From positions 1 through 25,012 of the forward strand of contig CAMBZR010000048.1 in assembly GCA_945872285.1 (NCBI GenBank): a DNA stretch of 25,012 bases, read 5' to 3'. This stretch comes from Bordetella parapertussis (GTDB taxonomy: Bacteria; Pseudomonadota; Gammaproteobacteria; Burkholderiales; Burkholderiaceae_B). Position 1 is the first letter of the stretch; each line of letters starts with the position of its first letter. Positions 1 through 8,561 of this stretch are shown piece by piece. The position numbers and the translations under genes are program-made. Under the pieces are notes generated by a model. That model saw only the letters and a list, made by a program, of their open reading frames with translations. It had not been told where the DNA came from and made no database searches.

Positions 1-593
1 TCGCCCGCCTGCATCGCCATTTCGGTCAGGATGCGGCCAGGTGCCACGCAGTTAGCCGTGATGCCAAACGGCCCCATCTCTGAGGCAATCGCGCGTGTCA
101 GCCCGAGCATGCCGGCCTTTGAGGCCATGTAGCTTGGGCCCGCCACCACAGATTTACTGCGCCCAGCTAAAGACGACACGCTGACAATACGGCCAAAGCC
201 TTGTGCTTTCATATCTGGCAAAAACAACTGCGTGATCTGCATGACTGTCGTCAGATTCACCAGCAGCACCTTCGACCACTCTTCGATCGTTAAGTCAAGA
301 ATGCCATTGGACAAACCATCGACCCGCTTAGGCGAGATCCCCGCGTTATTCACCAAAATAGACACCGTACCAAAGCGCTCTTTGATCTGCGCGTGTAAGC
401 GTTTCATAAAGGCCATGTCAGTCACATCGGCTTGAAACGCTAGCGCTTGATCATCGGTGATACCAAGCTGTTCAAGATCGATCGGCAAGCGATCCACTAT
501 CACGACAAACCGACCAGCAGCAATCAACGCTTGGCTGGCGCCTAAACCAATGCCTTTTGCCGCACCCGTCACTAAGGCTATTTTCTTGTTCAT
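1..593 (-). CDS. Short-chain dehydrogenase/reductase (FabG-like), 3' end cut by the window edge
   Basis: About 197 codons are visible, read leftwards from an ATG at 593-591 and running off the window. The N-terminus has the Rossmann nucleotide-binding glycine motif TGAAKGIG, followed by the NNAG motif and the catalytic YMASK (YxxxK) with the upstream serine stretch SVSSLAG. This is a classical SDR, probably an NAD(P)-dependent 3-oxoacyl or alcohol/ketone oxidoreductase. The start overlaps the stop of the upstream thiamine-diphosphate enzyme as ATGA, so the two are probably co-transcribed and translationally coupled. The shared context suggests one catabolic or biosynthetic route, but the substrate cannot be read from the sequence. 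FabG of fatty-acid synthesis is less likely given this neighbour. Confidence 0.88.
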   Translation of the reverse strand, partial: MNKKIALVTGAAKGIGLGASQALIAAGRFVVIVDRLPIDLEQLGITDDQALAFQADVTDMAFMKRLHAQIKERFGTVSILVNNAGISPKRVDGLSNGILDLTIEEWSKVLLVNLTTVMQITQLFLPDMKAQGFGRIVSVSSLAGRSKSVVAGPSYMASKAGMLGLTRAIASEMGPFGITANCVAPGRILTEMAMQAG

Positions 594-2332
594 GCTTCTA
601 AAGCCGCCGTATAAGCTGTGATGGGGGGGAAGGCGTTTTCGTCAGTCATCACTTCAATCAGAGTCGTGACATCGCTCGCGCGTGCAGCGTCAAGCGCTTG
701 ATTCAATTGCTCGGGGTCTGTGACCCGGATACCGTTGCAGCCACAGTTGCGCGCGATCGCAGCGTGATCAACCGGATAAAAATCGACCGCACTGGTGTGG
801 GCACCAAACCTAACGTTTTCGGCATGTTTTTGATAGCCCAAAATTCCATTATTTAAAACAATGAGTGTCACCTTCAAGCCCATACGACGTGCCGTTTCAA
901 GCTCTGACCAGACGTGTCCAAAACCGCCATCACCCGCTAGACAATAGACCTCTGACTGGGGCCGAGCAACTTTGGCACCCAGCGCCATCGGAAAGCCCCA
1001 GCCCAGCCCAGCCAACCCGCGTGGCGTAATAAAGCGCATACCGCTTTTGACTGACGTTAAACAGTTTGAAATCCAGATCGACGAGTAGCTTGCATCCGCC
1101 ACCATCACCGTATCGCCACTCAAGCGTTTTTGTAGTTCGTGCATGACGCGCTCTGGACGAATCGGCGATTGTGCTGACAAACGAACCGGCGCGGATTCTT
1201 TTAAATAGATATCACGCGCAGCTTGAATACTGACCTCGAGTGCGGGTCGCTGAGCGCGACGTTTTGATAAATCAAGTTTGCCAAGCGCCTGGGCTAAGGC
1301 ATCGAGTGTCAGCCCTGCATCGCCCACCAAACGGGTTGCCTCGTAGTTGCGGCCCACTTCAGTGCCATCGATGTCCAGATGAATGTAATGCGCATTTTTT
1401 GGATATAACTGCCACGAATCCGTGCCGTTTTGATTAGTACGGTTGCCCACCAACAGAATCACATCGGCTTCGGTGACCAACTTGCGCTGATAGCGCGTAG
1501 CACCGTTAGGCCCCATAAAATAGCCGACCACACCTACGGCAAGCGGGTGCTGCTCATCAACCGTACCTTTGCCCATCACGGTGGTGGCCACCGGCAAATG
1601 TCCCTCGTCCATCAAACGCGTGAGCGCAGCGTGAGCGTGCGACAGGTGCACGCCGCCGCCCGCAATCACTAGAGGGCGTTGCGCGTTTGCCAAGAGTTCG
1701 GCGGCGTTGCGCACAGCGTCGGGCGAGGCAACCGTTGGATCTAAGGGATATTGCCCCAGACAAGCAGTGCGCGTTGACGCCACGGCGGGTTCGGTTAAGA
1801 CGTCGCTGGGAAACAGCAGCACGACGGGACCGGGCCGACCCGAGCAGGCCATCGTGAAAGCCTGATCAATATAGTCGTCCACACGGCTGGGTTCATTCAC
1901 GCGACGCACCCACTTTGAGACAGCACCGAGCATACCCAGATGATCCAGGTCTTGAAAGGCGTTTTTATCGGTTTGCAGGCGACTCACATCTTGCACCAAG
2001 GCAATCACCGGGATTGACGCTTTGAGCGCCTCGGCAAGCGGCGCGATCAACAGCGCTGCTGCTGGGCCATTTTGCGCCGTCACAATGCCGGGCTTGCCGG
2101 TCAGCCGTGCGTACGCATCTGCCATATAGCCACCGGCGTTTTCAGTGCGATACACAATCTGCTTGATACCACCCTCTTCGGCTGATAGCTGAAACATAGT
2201 GGGTAAGCTTTGACCGAAGGTGCACTGAACACCGTGACGCTTGAGCGCACGCACGATTGCGTGGCCGACAGAGTTGTAGATGTTTAGCCCGGTGACAGTC
2301 AAAGGCGTGGGAATAGGTTTAGCGATATTCAA
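590..2332 (-). CDS. Thiamine-diphosphate-dependent enzyme, acetolactate synthase large-subunit type
   Basis: 580 residues, the usual length for this superfamily. The N-terminal Pyr domain carries the conserved glutamate in YRTENAGG (about residue 64) that activates the cofactor. A central domain follows, and the C-terminal PP domain has the Mg-diphosphate motif starting GDGGFG and ending about 30 residues later in NNG. It decarboxylates or ligates a 2-oxoacid-type substrate. No small regulatory subunit gene is next to it, so it is more likely a catabolic paralogue (acetolactate synthase, glyoxylate carboligase or a related carboligase) than the biosynthetic IlvB. The start is TTG, chosen because AGGAG sits five bases upstream and no ATG lies near. 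It overlaps the SDR start by four bases. Confidence 0.87.
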   Translation of the reverse strand: MNIAKPIPTPLTVTGLNIYNSVGHAIVRALKRHGVQCTFGQSLPTMFQLSAEEGGIKQIVYRTENAGGYMADAYARLTGKPGIVTAQNGPAAALLIAPLAEALKASIPVIALVQDVSRLQTDKNAFQDLDHLGMLGAVSKWVRRVNEPSRVDDYIDQAFTMACSGRPGPVVLLFPSDVLTEPAVASTRTACLGQYPLDPTVASPDAVRNAAELLANAQRPLVIAGGGVHLSHAHAALTRLMDEGHLPVATTVMGKGTVDEQHPLAVGVVGYFMGPNGATRYQRKLVTEADVILLVGNRTNQNGTDSWQLYPKNAHYIHLDIDGTEVGRNYEATRLVGDAGLTLDALAQALGKLDLSKRRAQRPALEVSIQAARDIYLKESAPVRLSAQSPIRPERVMHELQKRLSGDTVMVADASYSSIWISNCLTSVKSGMRFITPRGLAGLGWGFPMALGAKVARPQSEVYCLAGDGGFGHVWSELETARRMGLKVTLIVLNNGILGYQKHAENVRFGAHTSAVDFYPVDHAAIARNCGCNGIRVTDPEQLNQALDAARASDVTTLIEVMTDENAFPPITAYTAALEA

Positions 2333-2448
2333 AAGAGCTCCTGACTCAGATTAATTCTTCGAACTTGCGTTGTCTCACACTGTATTTGTTGTGTGTTCTT
2401 TTGACTTTGGATACTTTTTTGTTTCAGCTACTTTATACGATACTTTAG
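2333..2448. other. AT-rich intergenic region upstream of the thiamine-diphosphate enzyme
   Basis: 116 bases between the stop of the glycosyltransferase and the TTG start of the ThDP enzyme, both on the minus strand. It is clearly richer in A/T than the flanking genes, which fits a promoter. The minus strand contains AAAGTATCGTATAAAGTA with a further AAAGTATC-like copy nearby. I cannot assign firm -35 and -10 boxes. The AGGAG ribosome-binding site of the downstream gene lies at its left edge. Confidence 0.35.
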
Positions 2449-3375
2449 CTAGTTTGACAGTAACCGCTGACAGGCCTCGAAGACCTGCGCAGGTGTCACA
2501 TTCTTGATTTCGGTCGTACCGTCGCTTGGCACCACATCCAGACTGGTCTCACGCGTCCAAAACCACTCGCGATTACTTTGATGAAACACACCCACGTAGG
2601 GCACACCTGAAAACTGGGCCAAATGCGAAGGACCGCAATCATTTGCCACCACGACTTTTGCGCTTAGCACCGCTGTTGCAATGTCGTTAAGTGGACGAGC
2701 CATCAAATAAACAAAATCGGTACGCTCAAGGCTTTGCAACCAACGATATTGCTCGGCTTCTTCGGGGCCGAGCACGAAACAGAATGTAGACTGCAATGGC
2801 AACGCTGGTTTTAAAAGGTCGGCGAGTGCGACATAGTGCTGTATGGGCCAGCGCTTAAAGTCACCGGCGCCCCCGCCTGGCATGAGCACGACCTCTGCTG
2901 CGCTTGTCTCAGCGCCAGTGGCAAGCGCCTGCACGCACTTGCGGGCCGCTTGCGCCGGATCAAAATCTTTAAAGGCGGCCAATAACCGCAGATTCGCCAA
3001 CCCCATATATTGAGAAAAATCTTTGCGGTACGCGTGCGTCCACACTACATCGGTCACTCTTCGATTTTTAAAACCAAGACGATAGCGAGGACGCTTAAGC
3101 ATAGCGGCGATGCCGTACTTGTCGCTCGCAAAGTGCAAAGCAATGACAAGGTCTGCGTCACCGTCCATGGCCCGATACACTTCGGTCAACGTATCGGCCT
3201 GCGTAAAGGCGTCGACCCAGGGCAATATTAAGTAATGTTTGCCCACCGCATCTTGCGCCACCACCCTCAAATGACAGTGCGGCCAAAATTGTTTAATTTG
3301 ATACAGCAGTGGATAAGAAACAATTTGTGTTCCTAAAAACTGCATACTTCGAATAAAAACAATAACTTTTTTCAC
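2449..3375 (-). CDS. Glycosyltransferase family 9 (heptosyltransferase-like)
   Basis: 308 residues. The N-terminal half begins MKKVIVFIRSMQFLG, the usual first strand of ADP-heptose:LPS heptosyltransferases. The C-terminal half has the GT9 donor-site signatures: a glycine-rich turn VVLMPGGGAGDFKRWP and the motif VVANDCGPSHLAQFSGVP, corresponding to the NDSGPMHLA block of WaaC/WaaF. It probably transfers a heptose or related sugar in lipopolysaccharide core or surface-glycan assembly at the cytoplasmic face of the inner membrane. The start is GTG at 3375 and no strong ribosome-binding site is visible. No other LPS genes are in the window, so acceptor and donor remain open. Confidence 0.82.
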   Translation of the reverse strand: MKKVIVFIRSMQFLGTQIVSYPLLYQIKQFWPHCHLRVVAQDAVGKHYLILPWVDAFTQADTLTEVYRAMDGDADLVIALHFASDKYGIAAMLKRPRYRLGFKNRRVTDVVWTHAYRKDFSQYMGLANLRLLAAFKDFDPAQAARKCVQALATGAETSAAEVVLMPGGGAGDFKRWPIQHYVALADLLKPALPLQSTFCFVLGPEEAEQYRWLQSLERTDFVYLMARPLNDIATAVLSAKVVVANDCGPSHLAQFSGVPYVGVFHQSNREWFWTRETSLDVVPSDGTTEIKNVTPAQVFEACQRLLSN

Positions 3376-3519
3376 AACAAGGCTAAGCTAGACCGAGCTT
3401 TTAAATGAGAATAATTGCTATTTGAGATAGTAACAGTAGTTTTACGTACACACTTAGTTTGTGTCTCACCCAGTCACACCTGCCTTGAGCTAAGTCAAGC
3501 AATACGATTTAATCAACCC
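3376..3519. promoter_or_regulatory. Divergent promoter region between the GT9 and CoA-transferase genes
   Basis: 144 bases between two divergent start codons, AT-rich at the left end. It holds a Fur-box-like sequence (listed separately) and a direct or inverted TTTG/CAAA-rich stretch around 3450-3470. The reading frame of the CoA-transferase stays open through this region to a TTG at 3415, but those residues do not resemble the family and the ATG at 3520 is the better start. Confidence 0.4.
3406..3420. promoter_or_regulatory. Possible Fur box
   Basis: TGAGAATAATTGCTA matches the 7-1-7 Fur consensus TGATAATNATTATCA at about ten of fourteen defined positions, including a fully matching AATAATT core. 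It lies 31 bases from the start of the GT9 gene and 100 bases before the CoA-transferase start, where an iron repressor could act. One AT-rich match of this quality can arise by chance. Confidence 0.28.
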
Positions 3520-4908
3520 ATGACAGCCAATCATCCCGCCTCACAATTACTTAAAACGCTCTGGTCTGCTGCCCAAGGCGACGAAAGCGAACTTGGGCGA
3601 GTACGCTTTGTTGGCGAGGGCGAGCTACCTTCGGCCTTCGCAGTCACCGATTTAGCCGCGGCTTCGATGGGGGCGACCGGCCTCGCCCTGTGCTCGCTGC
3701 TTGGGGCAAACACTCAAGCAAACGTCACGGTTGATCGCCGCCTTGCCTCATTTTGGTTTGCACAATCTTTGCGCCCGCAAGGCTGGCGGATAGAAAATGC
3801 CGAAGACTTTGTGATGGGCGATTACCCAGCGGTCGATGGTTGGATCAGGCTGCACACCAACGCCCCACACCACCGGGCCGCAGCCTTGCGCGCGCTCGGT
3901 CTGACGGCGCCCACTGCACGCGCGGATGTGGCGCAAGCAGTGGCTACCTGGCGCGCCGACGCCCTTGAAGCAGCGGTCTTAGCTGAAGGCGGCTGCGCGG
4001 CGACGATGCGGTCTTGGCAAGACTGGCAGGCACATGCACAGGGACAGGCGGTGTTAAGCGAACCCCTGCTCGACTGGCAACCGGGCCTGCTGATGGCACA
4101 GCCAACATGGGCGTTAAACCCCGCACGCCCATTGCAAGGGCTCAAAGTCCTTGATATGACCCGCGTACTAGCAGGGCCGTCTGCCACCCGGCTGTTAGCC
4201 GGTCTGGGCGCCGAGGTCTTGCGGCTTGACCCGCCCTGGTGGGATGAACCCACGCTTGCCCCAGAAATGACGCTGGGCAAGCGTTGTGCGCGACTTGACT
4301 TGCGCGAACCCGATCAACGCGAACGCTGGAGCGCCTTGCTGGGTGAGACCGACGTATTCGTACACGGCTATCGCAGCGATGCGCTATCGGCACTTGGGCT
4401 GGGGGCTGAACAACGGCAAGCCCTAAGGCCTGGTTTGGTTGATGTCTCGTTAGATGCCTATGGTTTTACCGGCCCCTGGCGACACCGCCGCGGCTTTGAC
4501 AGCCTGGTGCAAATGAGCATGGGCATCGCGCACGCAGGACAACAGTTGGCCGCAAGTGACAAACCTAAGCCGTTACCGGTACAGGCCCTTGATCACGCCA
4601 CCGGTTACCTCTTGGCCACCGCTGCCTTGCGCGGACTGCACACGCGCCTGAGTACCGGCCGCGGCAGTATTGTTCGCGCGTCGCTGGCACGCACCGGCGC
4701 CCTGCTGATGCAAACATTAAACACCAGCGGCGAGCCCAAGCAGCCCCTGGCACCCGAAACGCCTGCAGACCTTGCCAGCACCCACGAACAAACCTTCTGG
4801 GGTCCTGCCTGCAGGGTTCGCTGGCCTCTTCACGTCGCCGGCGTAGACGTACGCTGGGAGATACCGGCCGGACCACTTGGCAGCAGCCAGGCCGCTTGGC
4901 GCCGTTAA
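3520..4908 (+). CDS. CaiB/BaiF family (class III) CoA-transferase
   Basis: 462 residues from the ATG at 3520. About 200 N-terminal residues come before the canonical family entry block LKVLDMTRVLAGPSATRLLA and its AEVLRLDPP continuation. Next come the GFTGPWRHRRGFDSLVQMSMG block and the ALDHATGYLLATAALRGL block, whose aspartate is the likely acyl-anhydride nucleophile (Asp169 in formyl-CoA transferase). It would move CoA between carboxylic acids in the cytoplasm. It is longer than the usual 400 residues because of the N-terminal extension, which also looks CaiB-like. Its stop codon lies inside a TTAA shared with the convergent transporter gene. The substrate is unknown and nothing links it directly to selenium. 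Confidence 0.85.
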   Translation: MTANHPASQLLKTLWSAAQGDESELGRVRFVGEGELPSAFAVTDLAAASMGATGLALCSLLGANTQANVTVDRRLASFWFAQSLRPQGWRIENAEDFVMGDYPAVDGWIRLHTNAPHHRAAALRALGLTAPTARADVAQAVATWRADALEAAVLAEGGCAATMRSWQDWQAHAQGQAVLSEPLLDWQPGLLMAQPTWALNPARPLQGLKVLDMTRVLAGPSATRLLAGLGAEVLRLDPPWWDEPTLAPEMTLGKRCARLDLREPDQRERWSALLGETDVFVHGYRSDALSALGLGAEQRQALRPGLVDVSLDAYGFTGPWRHRRGFDSLVQMSMGIAHAGQQLAASDKPKPLPVQALDHATGYLLATAALRGLHTRLSTGRGSIVRASLARTGALLMQTLNTSGEPKQPLAPETPADLASTHEQTFWGPACRVRWPLHVAGVDVRWEIPAGPLGSSQAAWRR

Positions 4909-6452
4909 CGCGTTGGGCGCTTGAGACGCCGCTCTAAGACGAAAAATCCAACTTGCAGCAGCAGCGCTAAAGCCGCTGACGGAATTGCACCTGCCAATAA
5001 AAGTGAAGTGTTATTTAGAGCCAAGCCTTGCGCGATACGCTCGCCAAAGCCCCCCGCCCCGACAAACGCCGCGATCGTTGCGGTGCCAACGCTCACAACG
5101 GCCGCGACTTTAACGCCGCTTAAAATCATCGGACGCGCAAGAGGCAGTTCAATCAGCCAGAGCCGATCGCGGTCGCTCAAACCAAGCGCCGTGGCGGCTT
5201 GTCGCAGCGACGCAGAGATCTCACTGAGCCCCGTATAGGTACTTTGTACGATGGGTAACAAGGCATACAAAAATAGTGCCACGATGGCAGGTATGGTACC
5301 GATCATCCCAAACAAAGAAATTAAAAAGGCGAGCAACGCTAAAGACGGAATCGTTTGAATGACCCCCGTGAGCGACAAGACCACTTGCCCGGTGCGCGGC
5401 CGATAAAAGCAAACAACACCTAAAGGCAGCCCGACCAGCAGCGCCAGAAGCAACGACAGCACCACTAAAAAAACGTGTTGCGCCGCTAGGCGCCAAAAAT
5501 CCACACCAAAAAGCGCACTGAAAAATGACTGCTTAGAAACTAAACGTTGCCCATCTTGTACGCTTGCCGTACTCGTGGCCTCACTAGATTGAGCACGCTG
5601 TGTCAGCAAAAACTGCTGCGCTACCGCTGCAAACGTTTGGCCTTCAAGCTCAACCTGGGTGTTGAGCTCAAGCATGGCTTGCTGAGAAATCTTATTTTGC
5701 AACGCTAAGATGATTTTCCAGGACTCTGGAAACTTAGTCGGCACGTCTGCGCGAACCAACAATAGCGCTTCATAAGTTGGAAAAAATTGCCGGTCATCAA
5801 GCAACACCGTTAAACCGTAACGCTTTAGTTTTGAATCGGTACCATAGGCATCCACCACATCGATCTGTTTTGCTGCAATTGCCTCGTAGGCGAGCCCGTG
5901 ATCCAGTCCGCGCGGTGAAAGTCGGCCAAGCTGATAAGCGGCTGACAGGCCTTTCCAGCCGTCACTGCGGCCAATAAACTCGTGCGACAAGCCCGGCACC
6001 AGATGCGGGTGTTTAGCCAAATCTGAAATCGTTTTGATTTGCAGCTGCTCGGCTAACTCCCGCCGCATCGCCAGCACATAAGAATTATCAAACCCAAGCA
6101 ACACCGCAGCCTGGAGTCCAAGCGGCAACAGTCGCTCGTTGATCTGCGCCAGCGAAAGCGCCTGCTCGGTTTTTAAAATCTCTCGGGTGATTGTGCCGGT
6201 ATATTCAGGATATAAATCGATTTCGCCGCTGGTTAACGCCGACAACAAAATTCCCGTATTCCCCAAGCCCGCTTTGAGGCGAACACGATCGTGACCGCCA
6301 GCGGTGACTGCCTGGCTGACGATCTCTCCAAGAATATATGATTCAGTAAAGCGCTTAGAGCCGACAATCAGAGGCTCGGCGAACGCAGACTGCGCGAGAG
6401 CCACGCACAGGCAGTACGACAGCCCGACCAGCCAGCCGCTTAGCCTGAACAC
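4905..6452 (-). CDS. Fused substrate-binding protein/permease of the quaternary-amine (OpuC/EgtU-like) ABC family
   Basis: 515 residues in three parts. Residues 1-25 are a signal peptide (cleavage after AFA). About residues 26-275 are an OpuAC-type ligand-binding domain, with VGSKRFTESYILGE and ALTSGEIDLYPEYTGT. After a linker, about residues 310-515 form an ABC permease with several membrane helices and the EAA-type loop RQAATALGLSDRDRLWLIELP. Relatives import glycine betaine, carnitine, choline or ergothioneine. The start is GTG, sharing one base with the selD stop (TAGTG), so it is translationally coupled to selD in the senB-selD operon. That context suggests hercynine, ergothioneine or selenoneine as ligand (inference). 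No dedicated ATPase of this family is visible in the window. The binding domain precedes the permease, whereas in EgtU, as I recall, it follows it. Confidence 0.88.
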   Translation of the reverse strand: MFRLSGWLVGLSYCLCVALAQSAFAEPLIVGSKRFTESYILGEIVSQAVTAGGHDRVRLKAGLGNTGILLSALTSGEIDLYPEYTGTITREILKTEQALSLAQINERLLPLGLQAAVLLGFDNSYVLAMRRELAEQLQIKTISDLAKHPHLVPGLSHEFIGRSDGWKGLSAAYQLGRLSPRGLDHGLAYEAIAAKQIDVVDAYGTDSKLKRYGLTVLLDDRQFFPTYEALLLVRADVPTKFPESWKIILALQNKISQQAMLELNTQVELEGQTFAAVAQQFLLTQRAQSSEATSTASVQDGQRLVSKQSFFSALFGVDFWRLAAQHVFLVVLSLLLALLVGLPLGVVCFYRPRTGQVVLSLTGVIQTIPSLALLAFLISLFGMIGTIPAIVALFLYALLPIVQSTYTGLSEISASLRQAATALGLSDRDRLWLIELPLARPMILSGVKVAAVVSVGTATIAAFVGAGGFGERIAQGLALNNTSLLLAGAIPSAALALLLQVGFFVLERRLKRPTR

Positions 6453-7501
6453 TAGCTGACGATCAAGCGAGTGGTCTGTGCCTCGCTAACGTGACCCACC
6501 ACTGCGGCATCATGAAAGCCGTGTCGCTTAAATACTGCTAACACCTCGGGCACGGTCTCGGGCGAACAGCAGACCAATAGGCCACCGCTCGTTTGCGGAT
6601 CAGACAAAAGCGTTTGACATTCTGGGGGTAAAGCAGCGCCAAGTGTGATCTCGCTGCCATAGCCTTCCCAGTTGCGGCCCGACGCGCCCGTCACCATACC
6701 CTGCTGAATCAGGGCCGTGACGTTGGGTAACAAAGGCACCTGAGCCCAGTTCAGTTGCACAGTTAACTTTGCGCCACGCGCGATTTCTAGCGCATGACCA
6801 GCCAAGCCAAAGCCCGTGACATCGGTCAAGGCATGCACGCCCGACAACTCAGCTAGCTCGGGGCCCGGCGTGTTGAGCTTAGTTGCGTTCGAGAGCATCG
6901 CTTCGTAGCCCGCTGCGTCAAGCGCCTCTTTTTTAAGCGCGGCCGACAAAATCCCCACCCCAATTGATTTGCCCAAGACCATGACGTCGCCCTTGCGCGC
7001 ACCATCATTACGCTTAACGCGATCAGGGTGAATTAAGCCGAGCACGACCAAACCATAAATCGGTTCGACCGAGTCGATCGTGTGGCCGCCTGCGATGGGA
7101 ATACCGGCAATATTACAAACCGAGGCACCCCCCGCAAGAATTTTGCCGATTGTGTCGGTGGACAACACATTAATCGGCATCCCCACCAAGGCTAGAGCCA
7201 GGATCGGCTTGCCACCCATCGCGTAGACATCGCTGATCGCGTTCGTCGCCGCAATCCGTCCGAAATCATACGGATCATCAACGATTGGCATGAAAAAATC
7301 GGTCGTCGCGATCAAGGCCTGTTCATCATTAATTTTATAAACCGCCGCATCATCGGCCGTTGCGATGCCCACCATCAACTCTTTTGGGATAGGCATTTGC
7401 AAAGTGCCTTTTAAGATCTCAGACAACACCGCCGGGGCGATTTTGCAACCACAACCCCCACCATGCGAGAGCGAAGTCAAACGGGGTTCAGAAGCATTCA
7501 T
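6452..7501 (-). CDS. selD: Selenophosphate synthetase (selenide, water dikinase; SenC of the selenoneine pathway)
   Basis: 349 residues, full length for SelD. It makes selenophosphate from selenide and ATP. The N-terminal loop HGGGCGCKI places Cys17 and Lys20 at the same numbers as the essential Cys17 and Lys20 of E. coli SelD. The AIRS-type ATP-binding core follows, with TTDFFMPIVDDPYDFGRIAATNAISD, split here as ATTDFFMPIVDD and AATNAISDVYAMGG, then GGHTIDS and DVTGFGLAGHALE. The active-site residue is cysteine, not selenocysteine. An ATG at 7501 follows GAGG at six bases. It lies 52 bases downstream of senB and overlaps the transporter gene by one base. In this setting it is the SenC role, feeding selenophosphate to SenB. 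It may also serve selenocysteine or selenouridine synthesis elsewhere in the cell. Confidence 0.95.
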   Translation of the reverse strand: MNASEPRLTSLSHGGGCGCKIAPAVLSEILKGTLQMPIPKELMVGIATADDAAVYKINDEQALIATTDFFMPIVDDPYDFGRIAATNAISDVYAMGGKPILALALVGMPINVLSTDTIGKILAGGASVCNIAGIPIAGGHTIDSVEPIYGLVVLGLIHPDRVKRNDGARKGDVMVLGKSIGVGILSAALKKEALDAAGYEAMLSNATKLNTPGPELAELSGVHALTDVTGFGLAGHALEIARGAKLTVQLNWAQVPLLPNVTALIQQGMVTGASGRNWEGYGSEITLGAALPPECQTLLSDPQTSGGLLVCCSPETVPEVLAVFKRHGFHDAAVVGHVSEAQTTRLIVS

Positions 7502-7553
7502 GAGGATCCTCAGGCATAAAAGACGACAACGCGTCTGGGTTTAAAGCGTCGCC

Positions 7554-8561
7554 CTAAAGAAGGGGCGTTACGCCAAAAAGCGTATTTTTAATGATTGTAA
7601 TCAATCCGCTGCGCTCGTGCGTCGGTTCGAACAAGGGCGCACGGAGGGCGCATTGTTTTTGCAAGCTCAGCGCGAAGCTCGGTTCATTTTTAAATTTCAA
7701 CAGAAGGGTTGCCAAACCCTGCGCGTCACCCACCTCAAACAAACCGGCATAGTCATCACCCAGCATTCCAATATTGCCCGCGATACGCGAGGCAATCACG
7801 GGAACGCCGCTGCAGATGGCCTCCATGAGCACATGGGCGCCGCCTTCCATGATGCTGGTATGCACCAGCACATGTGCGCGTTGTATCTCACGACGCGTCG
7901 CGGCGTGGCTCAACGCACCGATAAACTGGTACTGAGGGTAATGTGCCGCAGTTTGCCGTGCCCACTGCGCCAATTGCAAATCATGCTCACCACCGATATG
8001 TCTAAAGTGGATGTCGGGATGGGCTGCGAGTAACGCGGCCGCTTCAAACAAGGTCTGAGGCGCTTTTTCAGGACGCAAGTGGCCAACCATGACCGCACGC
8101 ACGCGACCGATAGCTTTGGGTAGGGTGACGCGTGGAGTAGTCGACTGCAACAGCACCGTGGTCTTTTTACGCAGCGGCGCAGCCAACTCAGCGAGCCCGG
8201 TCGCTTGCAACACAACTAAACGGGCCGCCCATTGAAGCGACTGCTGCGCCTGCGCGTCTTGCTTGATATCTCGATATAAATCGGTACCTGTCAGCACGAC
8301 TATCAAGCCGTTTGAACCGCGCGCGGCAAACCAGGCTGCGATGGAAGCATAACTGCGTCTTGCGTGCAGAGCGATCAGGACAGCGTCGGACTCGGCGCCG
8401 TCCCACTCGCTGACCAGACGCACGCGAAACTGCCCCACTAGCATTTGTCTGTATCGTTTAGCTGTTTGCCAGTTACCGTTATTGGCGCTTGCCAGCGCCG
8501 GACTTACAATGACGACGATTTGCAACTTTGGCTGGGGCTTGGGCTTAGTGGATTGGCTCAT
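7554..8561 (-). CDS. senB: Selenosugar synthase SenB (TIGR04348-type glycosyltransferase)
   Basis: 335 residues from the ATG at 8561. A GT-B glycosyltransferase with the family-specific blocks ANNGNWQTAKRYRQML near the N-terminus, LIALHARRSYASIAAWF and VVLTGTDLYRDI. The C-terminal GT1-like donor site runs from HVLVHTSIMEGGAHVLMEAI to GVPVIASRIAGN. Characterised SenB uses selenophosphate and a UDP-N-acetyl-hexosamine to form a carbon-selenium bond, giving a selenosugar. Identity is supported by the motifs and by the adjacent selD and divergent senA. The frame is open to a TTG at 8576, five codons upstream, but neither start has a clear ribosome-binding site and the ATG is preferred. Only 40 bases separate it from the senA start. 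Confidence 0.93.
   Translation of the reverse strand: MSQSTKPKPQPKLQIVVIVSPALASANNGNWQTAKRYRQMLVGQFRVRLVSEWDGAESDAVLIALHARRSYASIAAWFAARGSNGLIVVLTGTDLYRDIKQDAQAQQSLQWAARLVVLQATGLAELAAPLRKKTTVLLQSTTPRVTLPKAIGRVRAVMVGHLRPEKAPQTLFEAAALLAAHPDIHFRHIGGEHDLQLAQWARQTAAHYPQYQFIGALSHAATRREIQRAHVLVHTSIMEGGAHVLMEAICSGVPVIASRIAGNIGMLGDDYAGLFEVGDAQGLATLLLKFKNEPSFALSLQKQCALRAPLFEPTHERSGLITIIKNTLFGVTPLL

Noticed and set aside
3415..3519. N-terminal extension of the CoA-transferase from a TTG
   Set aside because: The residues are unlike the family and cover the divergent promoter region; the ATG at 3520 fits better.
3822..4280. Open frame of about 150 codons antisense to the CoA-transferase
   Set aside because: Ser/Ala/Arg-rich shadow of a GC-rich coding region with no motif.
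6452..7501. Possible selenocysteine (in-frame TGA) in SelD or neighbours
   Set aside because: SelD has cysteine at position 17 and no gene here needs an in-frame TGA readthrough to match its family length.
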